DNA of 64,000 nt. Origin: Dacryopinax spathularia. Taxonomy: Eukaryota; Basidiomycota; Dacrymycetes; Dacrymycetales; Dacrymycetaceae. Below the pieces are notes generated by a model, which was given only the letters and a program-made list of their open reading frames with translations, had not been told where the DNA came from and did no database searches. Below, piece by piece: positions 1-13,360 of this stretch; the stretch's first letter is position 1; every line of letters begins with the position of its first letter. The stretch lies in contig JBBPFI010000004.1 in NCBI GenBank assembly GCA_037974965.1, forward strand, positions 1,364,001 to 1,428,000, read 5' to 3'. Position numbers and translations under genes: made by a program.

Positions 1-2284
1 TACGTACCGATACGGTGAACGTATGCCTCGATAGTATTGGCCATCTGATAGTTGATGACCAGGCTGACGTCTTGCACATCGATACCACGGCCAGCAAGAT
101 CTGTTGCGACGAGAATGTCTGCCTCGCCTGACCGCAATGCGGCCAGCGCAGCCTCGCGCTGTTCTTGATTCTTGCCGGAGTGCAAGGTCGTTGCGCTCCA
201 CTACACATGATGATCAGTCGAGGAAACACGAGGAAGCCAGCCGAGCTTACCCCTGCGCGTTGCAGATCTCGAGCAACCATATCGGCCGTCTTCTTTTGAT
301 TGACGAAGACGATGATCGGCGGGTTGAAACCACCAGTGTTGAGGATTTCCAACATCCTCTGCCTGCAGAAGACACGAGTCAGATCATTCCGATTAAAGCG
401 TGAAAGCGCATACTTCTTCTTCTCGTCACCATGGATGAACTCTACACGTTGTTCAACCGTGTCGACAGCGCGGCCAGCTTCACCAATCGTGATTGTTGCA
501 GGTCGCCTGAGATATTTGCGCGCCAAACGCTCCACAGCGGGCGGCATAGTCGCAGAGAACAGCGTTGTCACTCGCGTTTTCGCATTCCTGTTGTCCATGT
601 CCACGTCTGCCGAGCCGTCTTCTGGCTTGAGATACTCGGTCGGGCAAGCATCCAAGATATAGTTCAGATCCGCTTCGAAACCGAGGTGCACCATACGGTC
701 GGCTTCATCCATAACGATATATGTGCACTGAGAGAGCACAAGAACATGGCGATCGAGCACATCCTTCAGACGACCAGGCGTGGCAATGACGATTTCTGCG
801 CCCTCGCGGAGATTGAATGCCTGCTCTTCCATAGCACGACCACCAACAATGGAGACGGTCGTGAAGCCGAGAGGTGCAGCAAACTTCCGCGTCTCGCTTT
901 CGATTTGTTGTGCCAACTCGCGAGTGGGAGCTAAGATCAACGCGTATGGACCCAAATGTCGGTTGTCGTCCGTCAAAGGTGGTAGCTTGCTGATGTAAAC
1001 GAGCATAGGGATAACAAATGCGGCCGTTTTACCAGAACCTAACAGCGAGTTAGTGACTGCGCCTCGATTTGTCAGCGAGCATCACGCACCAGTCTCTGCA
1101 ATACCGATAAGATCACGATTTTGCAGTCCGATGGGAATAGCCTGGCGTTGGATGGGAGAGGGTTCCTCATACCCAATCTTAGCGATGATGTCCAATATGG
1201 GCACAGGGATGGTCGACTCTTGCCATGAGCGCAAGGGTAGGGGTATTTGTCCACCTGCCAAGCAGATTAGAGCGCATATATAAGGCATTTTGATATAAAC
1301 TCACCTCTCGCAGAAATGCTGAAGTCCTCGCGGAAGATACGCCAGTCCCGTTCCTTCATCTCGTGCAACGCCTTTTGGGTCCAGTGGCGCTCGTCCGCAC
1401 CATGCCTTGCAGCTTGCCGCCTCTCCATAGGATCCGTGTGCTTCTCATCCTGACCTCTGTCGCCGTGCGCTCCATCATCCATGCCAGCAAGATGTCCCCG
1501 ACCGAACATAACACCAGCCTTTACTGCGGGCAAAGGTGCCTCAACTCCCTCGCCAGTATCTTCCTGCTCATCCCAGTCGAATACAAACTTGCGATCGCTC
1601 ATCTTGCGAACCTTTCGCTTCTTCTTGTCGACACCAAGGTATCGCGACCGGATGGCCGAGAGGTCATCTTCGGTCATACTTGGCAAGGAGGCGGCGGATG
1701 TTGACGCATCCCCATTGCTGGAAGCACTGGGAGCAGCAGCTGATGGCCCGGTGGGCGCAGATGGCGTTGCTCTGCCGCTGGCTGGACCTGAGGGTGGTCC
1801 ACCATTTCGTTGTCGGTCAGCTCGAGGGCCGGTTGGTATTCCTTGATGGTAGGCAGGGCGTGGGGCATCGTCTCTCATCCGCTTGTCACGGTGCCGATCG
1901 CGATCGTCATCTGAGGGTATGTCAACATAAGTAACAACACGCAGGCCATAACGCACTTCTCGGACGATCCGGCGGTCCGCGGCCTTGGCCATTTTGACCC
2001 TGTCCTTGGTATCGCAACTCATTCGCCTTGCTCTCGAGTGCCTCACGCTCTTTCTTCGCTCTCTCCTCCCTCTCTTTCTGTTCCTTTATTTCCTGCTCTC
2101 GGCGCTCAAGTGCGAGCTTTTGTCTCTCTGCTTTCGTCAGGAACTTCGGCTGTAGTACAACACGCGTCAGGGACGATGCGACGATGACTTGAGGTGGATG
2201 GCTTGCCTTTGATTGTGCCTCTTGTTCTGCTCTCTGTTTCTCCAGCAGTGCTTGTACAGATAGTGGTCCTCCTGGACCAGCCAT
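1..2284 (-). CDS. PRP28: PRP28-type DEAD-box spliceosomal RNA helicase (3' end off the window)
   Basis: ATP-dependent RNA helicase of the U5 snRNP that helps exchange U1 for U6 at the 5' splice site (family knowledge). Exons read from the right: 2284-1957, 1910-1305, 1254-1090, 1038-251, 200-8; four introns of 46-51 nt, and a fifth starts at the window edge. The N-terminus has the family opening [16 protein letters not shown], a charged Lys/Glu stretch, then [13 protein letters not shown] and FDWDEQEDT. The helicase core follows: motif I AETGSGKT near residue 366 (split by an intron), PTRELA, TPGR, motif [14 protein letters not shown] near residue 485, SAT, and the start of motif VI (VHRIG) where the window ends. 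Start ATG at 2284 fits the conserved opening. It is divergent from the MFS gene, with 458 bp between the starts. The rest of motif VI and the C-terminus are missing. Confidence 0.93.
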
Positions 2285-2742
2285 ACCTTGATCCGTGTAT
2301 ATGCTTTGACCCTGAGTGGATGAGAAATGCGAAACCGGTACGGTGCGGTCGGGAAGGTGATGACGGAAGAAGGCGGCTTCCGTGGGATGGATAATGTGAC
2401 TGATTCGGATGCAAGTCAAATACCGAACCCGCGGAAGCTATGAGGTGTTGTATTCACGTCCCCTGTTGGTCCCTGGCCTTTAGTCTCCTCCACTGCACCC
2501 GGTCACGCTACTCACCATCACCGACCGGTGTGCACACCACACATTCACAGTCCATTTTCCATTGCCGCACTTGCCGCAATCAAGTATTATCCGTTCGGAT
2601 CTCCACATCCGAAAGTCTGCCAGCAACGTGTTAACAACGTGTTTCCATTTCATCGTCAGCGGAACTGCTGCCAAAGTGCGGTCCGCCGTACCACCGGTTA
2701 GAAAGAGCTCGGAAAGCGGCACCTATTCACCGTTACTTCCTC
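2285..2742. promoter_or_regulatory. Divergent intergenic region between PRP28 and the MFS gene
   Basis: 458 bp between two head-to-head start codons, so it must hold both promoters. I see pyrimidine-rich stretches but no motif that I can name. Confidence 0.5.
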
Positions 2743-4612
2743 ATGCATGTACCCTTACGTCTAAAGCTCACTCTTACGTCTCTTTGCGTGATCGGGACTG
2801 CGTATGTGCGCTGCTCTTCCCTCTTTCACCTCGCGTTCATGTCTAGCTCAGGCTCTGCAATGGATCTATCTTCATCTTCCCCCTCTTGTCGCCTTCGATA
2901 GCCTTGCGACTCCATGTTGATCAGATAGATCTGACGAATGTTGCCTTGGCGTACGTGGTCTTACTAATATCTACCCCGAGCTGACCATTTCATCTTCTCT
3001 CTCTAGCGGGTTGATGTGCGTCTCGTTGCTAGCGTGCATGCGCTTTGGCTAATGCTCCCGATCTTCTTAGGGGACAGTATGTGTTTGCTGTCGTGGTAGG
3101 CATCGTGATGGACCGATTTGGGACACGGGCGTACGCAGTCACCCCTGAGTCCTTGGCGCGAAGCATAATGACCTTGTAGATGCTCTCTGGCAGCCACAGT
3201 GCTGTACGTAGCCGGATACGGCGGCATGCTGTTGGTGCTTTCAGGTTACTCTGCTGGGAGTACATCCTCTGTCGCCGTTATACGATGGCTCATCTTCCTC
3301 AACTTCCTTGCCGGGCTGGGCACGGTATCCTCGTGAGTGTCTATCGAAGTCGAATGTACCAAAGGCTCTAACCAATCGGAGCAGATACTTTGGTTTCCTC
3401 TTTGCCAGCAGCAGGAATTTTCCGCGGGCGGCCGGATTGGCAACGGGCTTGCCGTTGTCCCTCTTCGGTTTGTCTCCACTGTTCCTGTCCACCATCGCAT
3501 CCACCTTCTTCTTGGATTCCGTAACTGGCCTTCTGGACTCCACGAGGTTTTTGACCTTCTTGGCTGCGCTTCTTGGCTGTATCAATCTTGCTGGCGCCCT
3601 TGGACTCCATGTGTGGCCCAGAGACGATATCGAGAAGTCCACAGCCGCAGGAGAAATTGCCGAGGAATCCCCCGCCGAAACAGCTGATGCACTTGACGAG
3701 AACACACCTCTAGTGCAAGCTGGCAGAGCAGCACAAGGGGATGAGCATCAGCCGCTGCCCCATCTGCTGATAGATCCTCACTTTTGGGCGTTTCTCTTTA
3801 TTATAGCCATCACCACCGGTGCAGTGAGTACAATCACGTCCCGGCGGGAGAACTTTGCTTACAGTTACAGTGCGAAATGGTTATGGCGAATATCGGTACC
3901 ATCGTCCAGGCACTCATGCCGGACCGAGGGTACAATGTCCCGCACCCGCGCAGCATGCCTGTTTCCTCGGGAGCACCATCCACGTCCTTGTCCGTCAGAA
4001 AGCTGCACGTTCAATTGATATCAGCCTTCAACACCGTCTCGCGCATCGGTTCGGGACTTCTAGCGGATCGAATCACTGCTCCTCCATCAGCGGGCGCACG
4101 CCGGCTGTCAAGGTTGCTTTTTGTCACTATATCCGGCGCTGTATTGGCCATATCATTTGGATGGACTGCCTGGGGACTCCGTTCAGAGAAGAGCCTGTGG
4201 ATTTTAAGCACAGCGACTGGTGCCGGATACGGAACAGTCTTTACCATCTCGTACGCGCTATATGCACCCATAAACTGGCTCATAATTCTGAGCATGATAC
4301 CGCAGGCCAACAGTGACCGCCAGCGTATGGGGCAATCGGAACCTGGGCCGCAACTGGGGTATTATCAGCTGTCAGTGGTCTCGTTCTCGCGCACAGTGGC
4401 TCGATTAATGACATAAAATTACAGATGCTCCCTTAATCGGTACCCCGATATTCACCTTTATTTATACGGCCATATCTAAGCGGGTGGGTGGCGAGAATAC
4501 CTGCATTGGTACAGGGTGCTTTTCTCCAACGTTTGCAGTTTGTTCTATTTTCAGTGTTTTAGCTGCTGTTGTATCATTCGTCCTGACCCGCCGCTGGCGA
4601 ACAGTTTTGTGA
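2743..4612 (+). CDS. Major facilitator superfamily transporter (MCH1/nodulin-like group)
   Basis: Predicted membrane transporter of 489 aa; substrate unknown. Exons 2743-2801, 2852-2950, 3007-3033, 3071-3130, 3180-3332, 3385-3823, 3871-4250, 4306-4370 and 4425-4612 splice in phase with eight introns of 37-56 nt; one exon is only 27 nt. The protein opens with TM1 (CNGSIFIFPLLSPSIA), then VGIVMDRFGTRA, the MFS loop 2-3 signature after TM2, then paired hydrophobic segments. A hydrophilic central loop holds DENTPLVQ, and the second half has GRNWGIIS, YAPLIGTPIF and a final TM ending TRRWRTVL. The order of motifs matches fungal MCH1-like MFS proteins. The start was chosen because the first exon gives a short basic N-terminus just before TM1. 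The plasma-membrane versus vacuolar location cannot be told from the sequence. Confidence 0.85.
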
Positions 4613-5883
4613 AGCAAACATATCTTATATCTACCTAGAGAATGGCAACACTTCTTGATTCAGTAGATGTTCTCGGATCGTGCCACAAGGGACATATTCC
4701 TGAATTTTCGCTACTGCAAGTGTGGGCGCGGATTTCTCCAAATATTTTGCGGTTGTCACATGAAGATGAATTCGCTCCAATAGTCCGGCAAGCTGTGCTC
4801 AAAGGCCGCGGAACGCAGTATACGACCCGTGCTATGTGGGGCAAGGGGATAGAAAAACAAGACGATCAATCGCATCTACATCTCTCCTGCACAAATTTGT
4901 TCATATCGAATCCTGCGACAGTGGACAAGAGGAGGTGTTTCGCAATTATCCTCCCGGCCTCGTGTTTGCATATTGTCCCGATACAACTCCGGCCGCCGAT
5001 CGATTCCCGACGCTTCTTGGCCGTCTGATGCATGAGTTGCATAGCAACGCATCACGAACAGACGCTGTAGATTGGAGAATACGGAGAGTACGGAGGTGTG
5101 TACGAGAATGCCGAGAGGAGCTGCCGGTTTTCCATAAATACGATGAACGCTTCCGAGGCACGAGACCGGCCAGTCACCTGCCCACCCCTTGGCGGCATCG
5201 GTTATCGGCGTCATCAGGAGTTCATCAAGCTCCACAACACTTCCAACACGGCTCACATTGTGGATCGTAATGCCACAAATGACTTACATCAAACTACACG
5301 ACGATGTCTAGTTGTGCGATAATATCTTCTAATGAAAGTGGATGGGAGGCCATGCGTTACTAACGGTCCGTAGCGGGGGATCGGAGTGCGAATTTTGCGC
5401 CTCTTCGCTCCGCAAACATCCGTGAGGGCCGGAGTCGTAATGAACGGAAGAGGAGCAGCATGGTAGTCCACTGATACTTTTCATATCACAGTGCGTTTTG
5501 TACGACGCCAGACAACACAGGGGAAAGGGTGGAAAGGAAGCGCATAAGCTAGAGGAGCGAGAAGACGGGGTTGCAGGGTGCCACGCTGACCAGCCCCTGA
5601 GAGACGGGGGGCCAACATGATCATAGTACGGGTCAGACCCGATTCAATTGGTCTTGCAGTCAGACCCCCTTCATCCACCCCCCTTCTTCTTACGGACCGA
5701 AAGAAGCCCATTTTACCAGCCTCCCACCCTTACCCTTGACCACATTCTCTGTGCTTCTGTCATCATGCCCTCCAAACTATTTAGCTCCCGTCGATCTGCC
5801 GTCCCTCGATACCATCTCCCCCCAACATTCGGTTTCACTTTCACTGCTACCCATAATACCCTCTCTTGCACTCGGTCTACCCC
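4613..5883. other. Intergenic stretch without a recognisable gene
   Basis: About 1.27 kb. Open frames up to 144 codons occur on both strands (for example + 4642-5028 and - 4876-5256), but none shows a family motif, an exon chain or codon use that convinces me. The last part is the likely promoter of the AT-hook gene, with CT-rich runs at 5660-5750. Confidence 0.4.
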
Positions 5884-6393
5884 ATGTCGACAACCGCCAA
5901 ACGGCCTGCTGAGGAAGAGGAAGAAGAAGCTCCTGTCATACATGAGGAGGATGCCCCGGGTTGGTTTCCCTTCCTTTCTGATATGCGGAGCTCTATCTAA
6001 GTTTCTCCGGAGTTCGGAGAAAAGACGAGTCCGCGGCCCCACCAGCAGCGCCCGCTCCTAGAAAGAGAGGCCGGCCTCCAGGATCAAAGAACAAGAAAAC
6101 TCTCGCTGCGGAAGCGGCTGCTGCTGCTGCCGCTGCGAGAGGTGAGGGTGGTCCCGAATCATCGCCGGAGTCAAGCAGACGCTTAACGCGGTCTTCTGGA
6201 ACTGTAAGTTTTCTGGTGGCCGCTGTCGTCAAAGCTGATGAATGTTTTCCCAAAGGGAGGACCTTCTACCGAGGATTCCACGGGAGAACTGCCACGAAAG
6301 CGTGGACGCCCTGCGAAGAAGACGAAAGTTGACGCGGCGGAGGAGCCCCAAGAGAACCAAGAGGTCCAGGAGGCAGAGAAGGGCTCTGAATAG
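5884..6393 (+). CDS. Small AT-hook DNA-binding protein
   Basis: Predicted 134-aa nuclear protein. Exons 5884-5959, 6013-6203 and 6256-6393 join in phase; introns of 53 and 52 nt with CTAA-type branch sites. After an acidic N-terminus (AEEEEEEAPVIHEED) there are two AT-hooks, RKRGRPPGSKNKK and RKRGRPAKKTK, the Gly-Arg-Pro core that sits in the minor groove of AT-rich DNA. An Ala-rich linker and a Glu-rich tail complete it. There is no other domain, so it is probably an architectural chromatin protein of the HMGA type; the partner and targets are unknown. It is small and compositionally biased, so orthologues may go unannotated. Confidence 0.8.
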
Positions 6394-6766
6394 ATTAATC
6401 TCCAGATCATTTGGACATCGAGAAGAACGGGATCTTGCGCCTCTGATGGAGGGAAGACGCTCCGTTGGCTCAGAGACTCTTCAGTTGGCAACTTGTGAAC
6501 ACTCTGTTGTTGTAGCTTTGACTGTGTCATGGTGTCCATAAATCGTAACAATGTCTTTCATCCTCGTCTCGTCTATGATGTACAGCGCGAGCGAGCTACA
6601 GGATCACTCCACTAGGCTGCGGCCGTGGCACTTCGACCGCTGACAGAATACATTCAGACATCGGCCACCATCCGGGAGCTCCTAAGGCACGTACTACTCT
6701 CCGGCACACGTGGCGCAGACAACTTTATATTTGGCGCCAGACCCTGGCGAAGGCGGTGCCTGTCCA
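6394..6766. other. Convergent intergenic region
   Basis: About 370 bp between the ends of the AT-hook gene (+) and the kynurenine monooxygenase gene (-). It should hold both 3' UTRs. No other feature seen. Confidence 0.4.
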
Positions 6767-8520
<1,754 letters not shown>

Positions 8521-8887
8521 GGTGATAGAGAGTGTCGGAGAGGACGACCCCTACTTGACGCATATAACTAAGCCGCCGGCTCGATTGCCTGATCGAGAAT
8601 GCACATACCTCGCTGTCCCAAATCTGCTTGTCAGCGACGATCGTCTTCGGTCAAGGGAGGAAGCTCGACGGCTTCTGGAAGCTAAGGGTAGCTTTTTACG
8701 TGATTGTCTCGGGCGGTATTAGCTGTATTAATAAATAAGCTCGACCTTCCTGCAGGCTGTCATCGAATAGCGCAGCCACCGACTGTTGATCGTGCCTGAT
8801 CGACTTTAGGCTCGAGCTCAACAACTCGTCCTGCCTGCGACCCCTATTCAACACCGGGCTGTAACGCGCCAGTTGTCATCTGCATCT
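8521..8887. promoter_or_regulatory. Shared promoter of the kynurenine gene pair
   Basis: 367 bp between the start codons of the monooxygenase (-) and kynureninase (+) genes. Both promoters must lie here, which would allow joint control of two consecutive steps. No known operator or upstream ORF is recognised. Confidence 0.6.
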
Positions 8888-10472
8888 ATGGCAGTCCCGG
8901 TCGACCTCACATCGCAATCACCCGAACTCTTAGATTCAAGAGATCCTCTCAGAGCGTTCAGAGACGAGTTCTACATTCCGACGAATGGCGCTGTAGGAGC
9001 GTCGAAGGAACTGGCCGGTGACCAGCCATGCAGGTACCTCTGCGGCAATTCCCTGGGATTGTTGTCGAAGCTATCGGAATCTCTCGTCCAGGGAGAACTC
9101 AAGGTATGGGCAACCAGGCATGTTGTGTCACCACTCGTGAGATTTACCTGCTGACTGTCTGTCCTCAGAGGAGTTGTCGGTCACTTCAACCACCCCTACG
9201 GTCGAGAATGGGTAGAGTTCGGCGAGAAGCTATCGCCATTATTAGCACCTGTCGTCGGTACGCTACGTGGTCTGCATCCATCAAATACTCATACTGACAC
9301 CTGCTTAGGCGCGCATGCACATGAAGTCATCTCGATGTCCACCCTGACGGCCAACCTGCATTTGATGATGAACGCATTCTACAAGCCTACGAAGGAGCGC
9401 TTCAAGATCTTATGCGAAGCGAGAGCATTTCCGTCAGACAGAGTGCGCATATATGCAGTTGATATCGCGCTGGAACTCACAGAATGGCAGTATGCCTTCC
9501 AATCGCAAACGATTGCGCATGGGTTCGACCCCAAGACAGCAATCATTGCAATGACACCAAGAGAGGGAGAGTACCACCTCCGAGAGGACGACATACTTGA
9601 CGTGATTTCGAAGGAAGGACCTAGCATTGCCTTGATCTGCTTCAGCGGTGTGCAGTACTACACTGGGCAACTGTTCGATATTCCGAAGATCACCCATGCG
9701 GGAAAGCACGCCGTGCGTACTTGTACTGTATCCGCCGGCATACAGCAACTGACTGGTCTTAGGGGTGCATTGTCGGCTGGGATCTCGCACACGCCGTGGG
9801 CAACGTACCGTTGTCCCTGCATGATTGGGGTGTGGACTGGGCGGTATGGTGCACGTACAAGTACCTGAACTCGGGAGCTGGCGGGATTGGGGGCCTGTTC
9901 GTGCACAACAAGTGGGACCACGTAAAGAAGCCAGAGTACGCGCGCGATACTTTCTTTCCTGTCGGACATCGCTGACCAAATATAGCTTTGCCGGATGGTG
10001 GGGTCATCAGCTCTCCACACGGTTTAACATGCCGGAAGAGTTCCAGCCTATACCCGGAGCATGGGGCTACCAGCAATCGAACCCTTCGTGCCTCACTCTC
10101 GCCTCTCTTCTCGGTAGTCTCGAGATCTTCCAGTCCGCCGGCGGAGTTCAGGCTACACGCAAGAAGAGCGTTCTTCTCACCGGATATCTCGATACACTCC
10201 TTCGCGAGTCAAGTTTCTATAACAAGCCCGATGGACCGAGATTTGTCATCATCACACCTTCGGAAGCGCACCGGCGAGGAGCCCAGCTATCCCTCCTCTT
10301 CTCCCCATTAGGGGTCATGCGCAAAGTCTTTGAGGGAATGAACAAAGCCGGCGTGATAGGCGATGAGCGCGATCCGAACGTCATCCGACTAAGTCCGGTG
10401 CCGCTGTACAATACGTTTGCGGATGTCAAGCATGCTGTGGAAGTCTTGGAGGAGGTCATGCGGTCGCTGTAA
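8888..10472 (+). CDS. BNA5: Kynureninase
   Basis: PLP enzyme cleaving 3-hydroxykynurenine to 3-hydroxyanthranilate and alanine in the cytosol. Exons 8888-9117, 9169-9257, 9309-9442, 9491-9712, 9763-9935 and 9986-10472 keep phase and give 444 aa. Seen: YLCGNSLGL near the N-terminus, [22 protein letters not shown], the PREGEY motif, [19 protein letters not shown], the PLP-lysine region [25 protein letters not shown], and a C-terminal [13 protein letters not shown]. Intron 1 (9118-9168) starts with GC instead of GT. The GT-type alternatives in this stretch lose the VWATRGVVGHF reading frame, so I take it as a true GC-AG intron. The first ATG in frame is 8888. Divergent partner of the monooxygenase gene. 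Confidence 0.95.
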
Positions 10473-10922
10473 TGTATTCTTGTAGGGACGTGCACTGCCG
10501 TGGTCTGAGCTTGTTGTGCTGATAGAGGAGAAGTCAATAAAGATGAAATGATATACCAATTGGAGTAACGTTGTATTGGACCCCCCAAGTGTCAGCCTGA
10601 GCGCATCCTTGGCGGGTGGGTCCACAATCTCTTGAAGGTGCTACTGTATGAACCGCTTCCACTGGGGAAGAAGGCGTCCCTTTCTGCGAGATCCACTTCT
10701 TCCCTCTTGTCACCTGCAGCCGGCCGGAATAACAATGCTGGATTAATCCATGGAACAAGAACGGATAGCGTGAAGATCATTATGCACTATATAACTTTTG
10801 ATTTCCTTTTCGGTCCATGGGCCGGAGATATGCCGGGCAAACTCCTCTCGCAGGGTCCACCGTCTATGAGCCCAAACCGCGCGTTCTGACGTCGACGTGT
10901 CGCTCTCCTCCCACATCCAATA
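10473..10922. other. Intergenic: kynureninase 3' region and YOS9 promoter
   Basis: 450 bp. Short open frames on the minus strand overlap here, but none has a family motif. It should contain the kynureninase 3' UTR and the YOS9 promoter. Confidence 0.4.
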
Positions 10923-12620
10923 ATGGCACTGGGCGCTCTGCTCCCCATTCTTCTCTTATTCCTATCCCCGACGCCTGCATATACGCAAAGAGGGCTAAGG
11001 GTAACTAATATCGAGGATGTCTACGCCTATCCTCGGCTTAGGGTATCGTTCTTGAACGGGTTCCCCGTCAGCAACGCGACAGCGGAACGATGGTTGAAGG
11101 AAGGGCTGAAGGGTGGTGAGGGCGAGTTCCTGGGAGAGAGCAGCGATGGGGCATGGAGACAGCCGGGGCAGATAGAAGGATCTTCCGATGAGGTACGTAT
11201 ACGCGCATATACGCGCATATATTTTGCTGCGAAGCTCATACGTCGAGCAGGCAAGCCCACCATTACGATCTCGCCTGGAGCGTATGATCCTAGGACCGAA
11301 ACAATCGTCCTACCTCTGTCTCCTACCCGATGCATCAACGACCACAACCAAGCCCGCTCAATCTCTCCCTACACAACATCCCAATCCTATCGCTTCGTGG
11401 CAGCTCCTAGAGCCGCTGAACGGGAAATGCTTCTACCTCCGACAAGGCTGGTTCACCTATTCATATTGCCATAACGACCAGGTACGGCAGTTTAGGGAGA
11501 TGGCCCACTCTCATCCGCACCCGCCGTCTGGACGAACGCCGGAGGAAGATCCCAACGTACGTCCTTACACCTGCGTATGCGGTTACGATGCTGATTATAT
11601 GCGTAGTTCGAGGCATATACGCTGGGCGTCTCACCGATGCAGAATGCGGAGAACCGAGATGTGGCATTAAGAGCAGCCAACAACCTAGAGCTGCGAGGGA
11701 CTGGGCAGCGCTATCTCGTACAGACCTGGACGGACGGGACAGTATGTGACAAGTCCGGCCGACCACGAGAAGTAGAGATTCAGGTGCGTGATGACCTTCC
11801 CGTCCTGCTTGAGTCGGTCTAATCATGCACCCAGTTCCATTGCTCGATGACGACCACCGATGGCATCCTGCTCGTCAAAGAGACAAGAACATGTCAATAT
11901 GTGCTGGTACTGCAGACGCCGCGCTTGTGCAGCGAGCCCGGTTTCCGGTCAGAACGCGATTCCGAGCCTGTCAACCCCGTTCGATGTCGGGAGATTGTAG
12001 ATGCCGTTCCGTCCGCCGAATCGGGCGCGTCTCGCTCCGAAGACCAAGTCCCAGGTGCACCAGGAGCGACGCTCAGCGTCAGCTGGGCAGACAAGGCATT
12101 CCGTATGCCAAAAGAAAAGCGAGCCCAGCTACCGGAAGGCAGACAAGCTGGGGCAGAATGGGTTTCCCCTGGCGAAGAGGACGACGGACAAGCTATGGAA
12201 GGGGAGCGGGAGAAAGAGAAAGCCGCCAAGTTGGCCCAACGAAAACAAATGGTCGAGCTTGTCGCTACGCTCAACCGGCTCTTCCTGGGTGATCAGCAAG
12301 GATTGGAGAACCTGATCCAGGTGGAGGAAGCCGCGGACGGGACATTGGTGTTTATCGATATTTCTGGAGATGCTGTCGACACTCAACAGGGGAAGGGCGA
12401 GAAGCCGCAAGCGCAGACCCAAGGGCAGGCTCAAGCTCCCGCTGGCCAGGCACAGGAGGAAGAAGAGGAGAAGGGACCGAAGACGTTTGGTGATCGTGTG
12501 AGGGATGCGGTTAAGGCGTTCACTTCTGCTCGAGGGCAGAGGGCGGAGGAGGAGTGGTATGACGATGATTATGACTATGAGGATACGCTGCAGCCGCATG
12601 TGCTGCATGAGGAGCTGTAG
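10923..12620 (+). CDS. YOS9: YOS9/OS-9 ER quality-control lectin
   Basis: Luminal lectin that reads trimmed mannose on misfolded glycoproteins and hands them to the HRD1 ubiquitin ligase (ERAD). Four exons, all phase 0: 10923-11192, 11251-11556, 11607-11783, 11835-12620; 512 aa. The protein opens with a clear signal peptide (ALGALLPILLLFLSPTPAYT). The OS-9 entry SYLCLLP is followed by the MRH domain at about residues 140-290, with NGKCFYLRQGWFTYSYC, VQTWTDGTVCDKSGRPRE and a last Cys pair around LCSEPGF. The C-terminal third is Gln/Glu-rich, low complexity and acidic, and ends in HEEL, a KDEL-like ER-retention tail. Intron 1 holds a tandem 10-bp repeat (acgcgcatat twice). The HEEL ending and the MRH order make the call firm; the N-terminal extension is diverged. 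Confidence 0.9.
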
Positions 12621-13360
12621 AGAATGTACGTGCGTTCGTTAATCTCTATTGGATAATGTACCACCTCCGTAGCATGACGGTGTGAGACGGCTGGAAGGAA
12701 AGTCACCCAATCCGGCAATGTCCGAAGACCCGCCAACTCCGCCTACATATCAAACTCCGTCCTTCACACCTTCTGTGGCTCATAACACCCCCATCCAAAT
12801 TCCCAAGTACTCTGATCCAACACACAGCGGGTCGTAAATTTTGCGGGAAGAGCACAGAGAATTCTATTGATGGCAAATACTTAACTAACGTTAGTCGAGC
12901 ACACTATCTGACAAACACCCGCAGAGGCGAGCGCAAAAGACATACGAGGTGGTTTTTCGAATAGTAAACGACAATAGGGAAAAGAACGAACAAAAGAAGT
13001 GAAATAGGGGATAAAGAGAGGATAAGGAATAAGAGGAATAAGAGAGACCCGTGTGAAAGACAGACAAAGTAGTACAGGTTATTGGACAGCGTCACGTTTG
13101 AGGAAGAAGTTGGTGACATGCGTTGTACAGAATTTGGTTGGTTGGTTGATCGGTTGGTTGATGAAGGACGGCGGCTTTGCGAAAGTTTTTCTCTGAGCGC
13201 CGTGTTTTGACGAATTCCTTCCGGGTAAGTGTACAAGTACAGGCGGCCGTAGCCGCCAGAGTTCGAATATCGAGGTTTCATCGTAACCCTTCACGCTGGC
13301 AGGCGGTTATTGGGGTTCGTAGGAGACGGTCGAGGCCGACGCAGGTTGGAGGGGGTGTAA
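12621..13360. other. Convergent intergenic region
   Basis: 740 bp between the stops of YOS9 (+) and the protein kinase (-). AT-richer than its surroundings at 12900-13100 with AG-rich runs. It should hold both 3' UTRs and terminators; nothing else is recognised. Confidence 0.4.

Noticed and set aside
4642-5028. 128-codon frame starting with ATG
   Set aside because: No family motif, no promoter or splice support, ordinary length for chance at this base composition.
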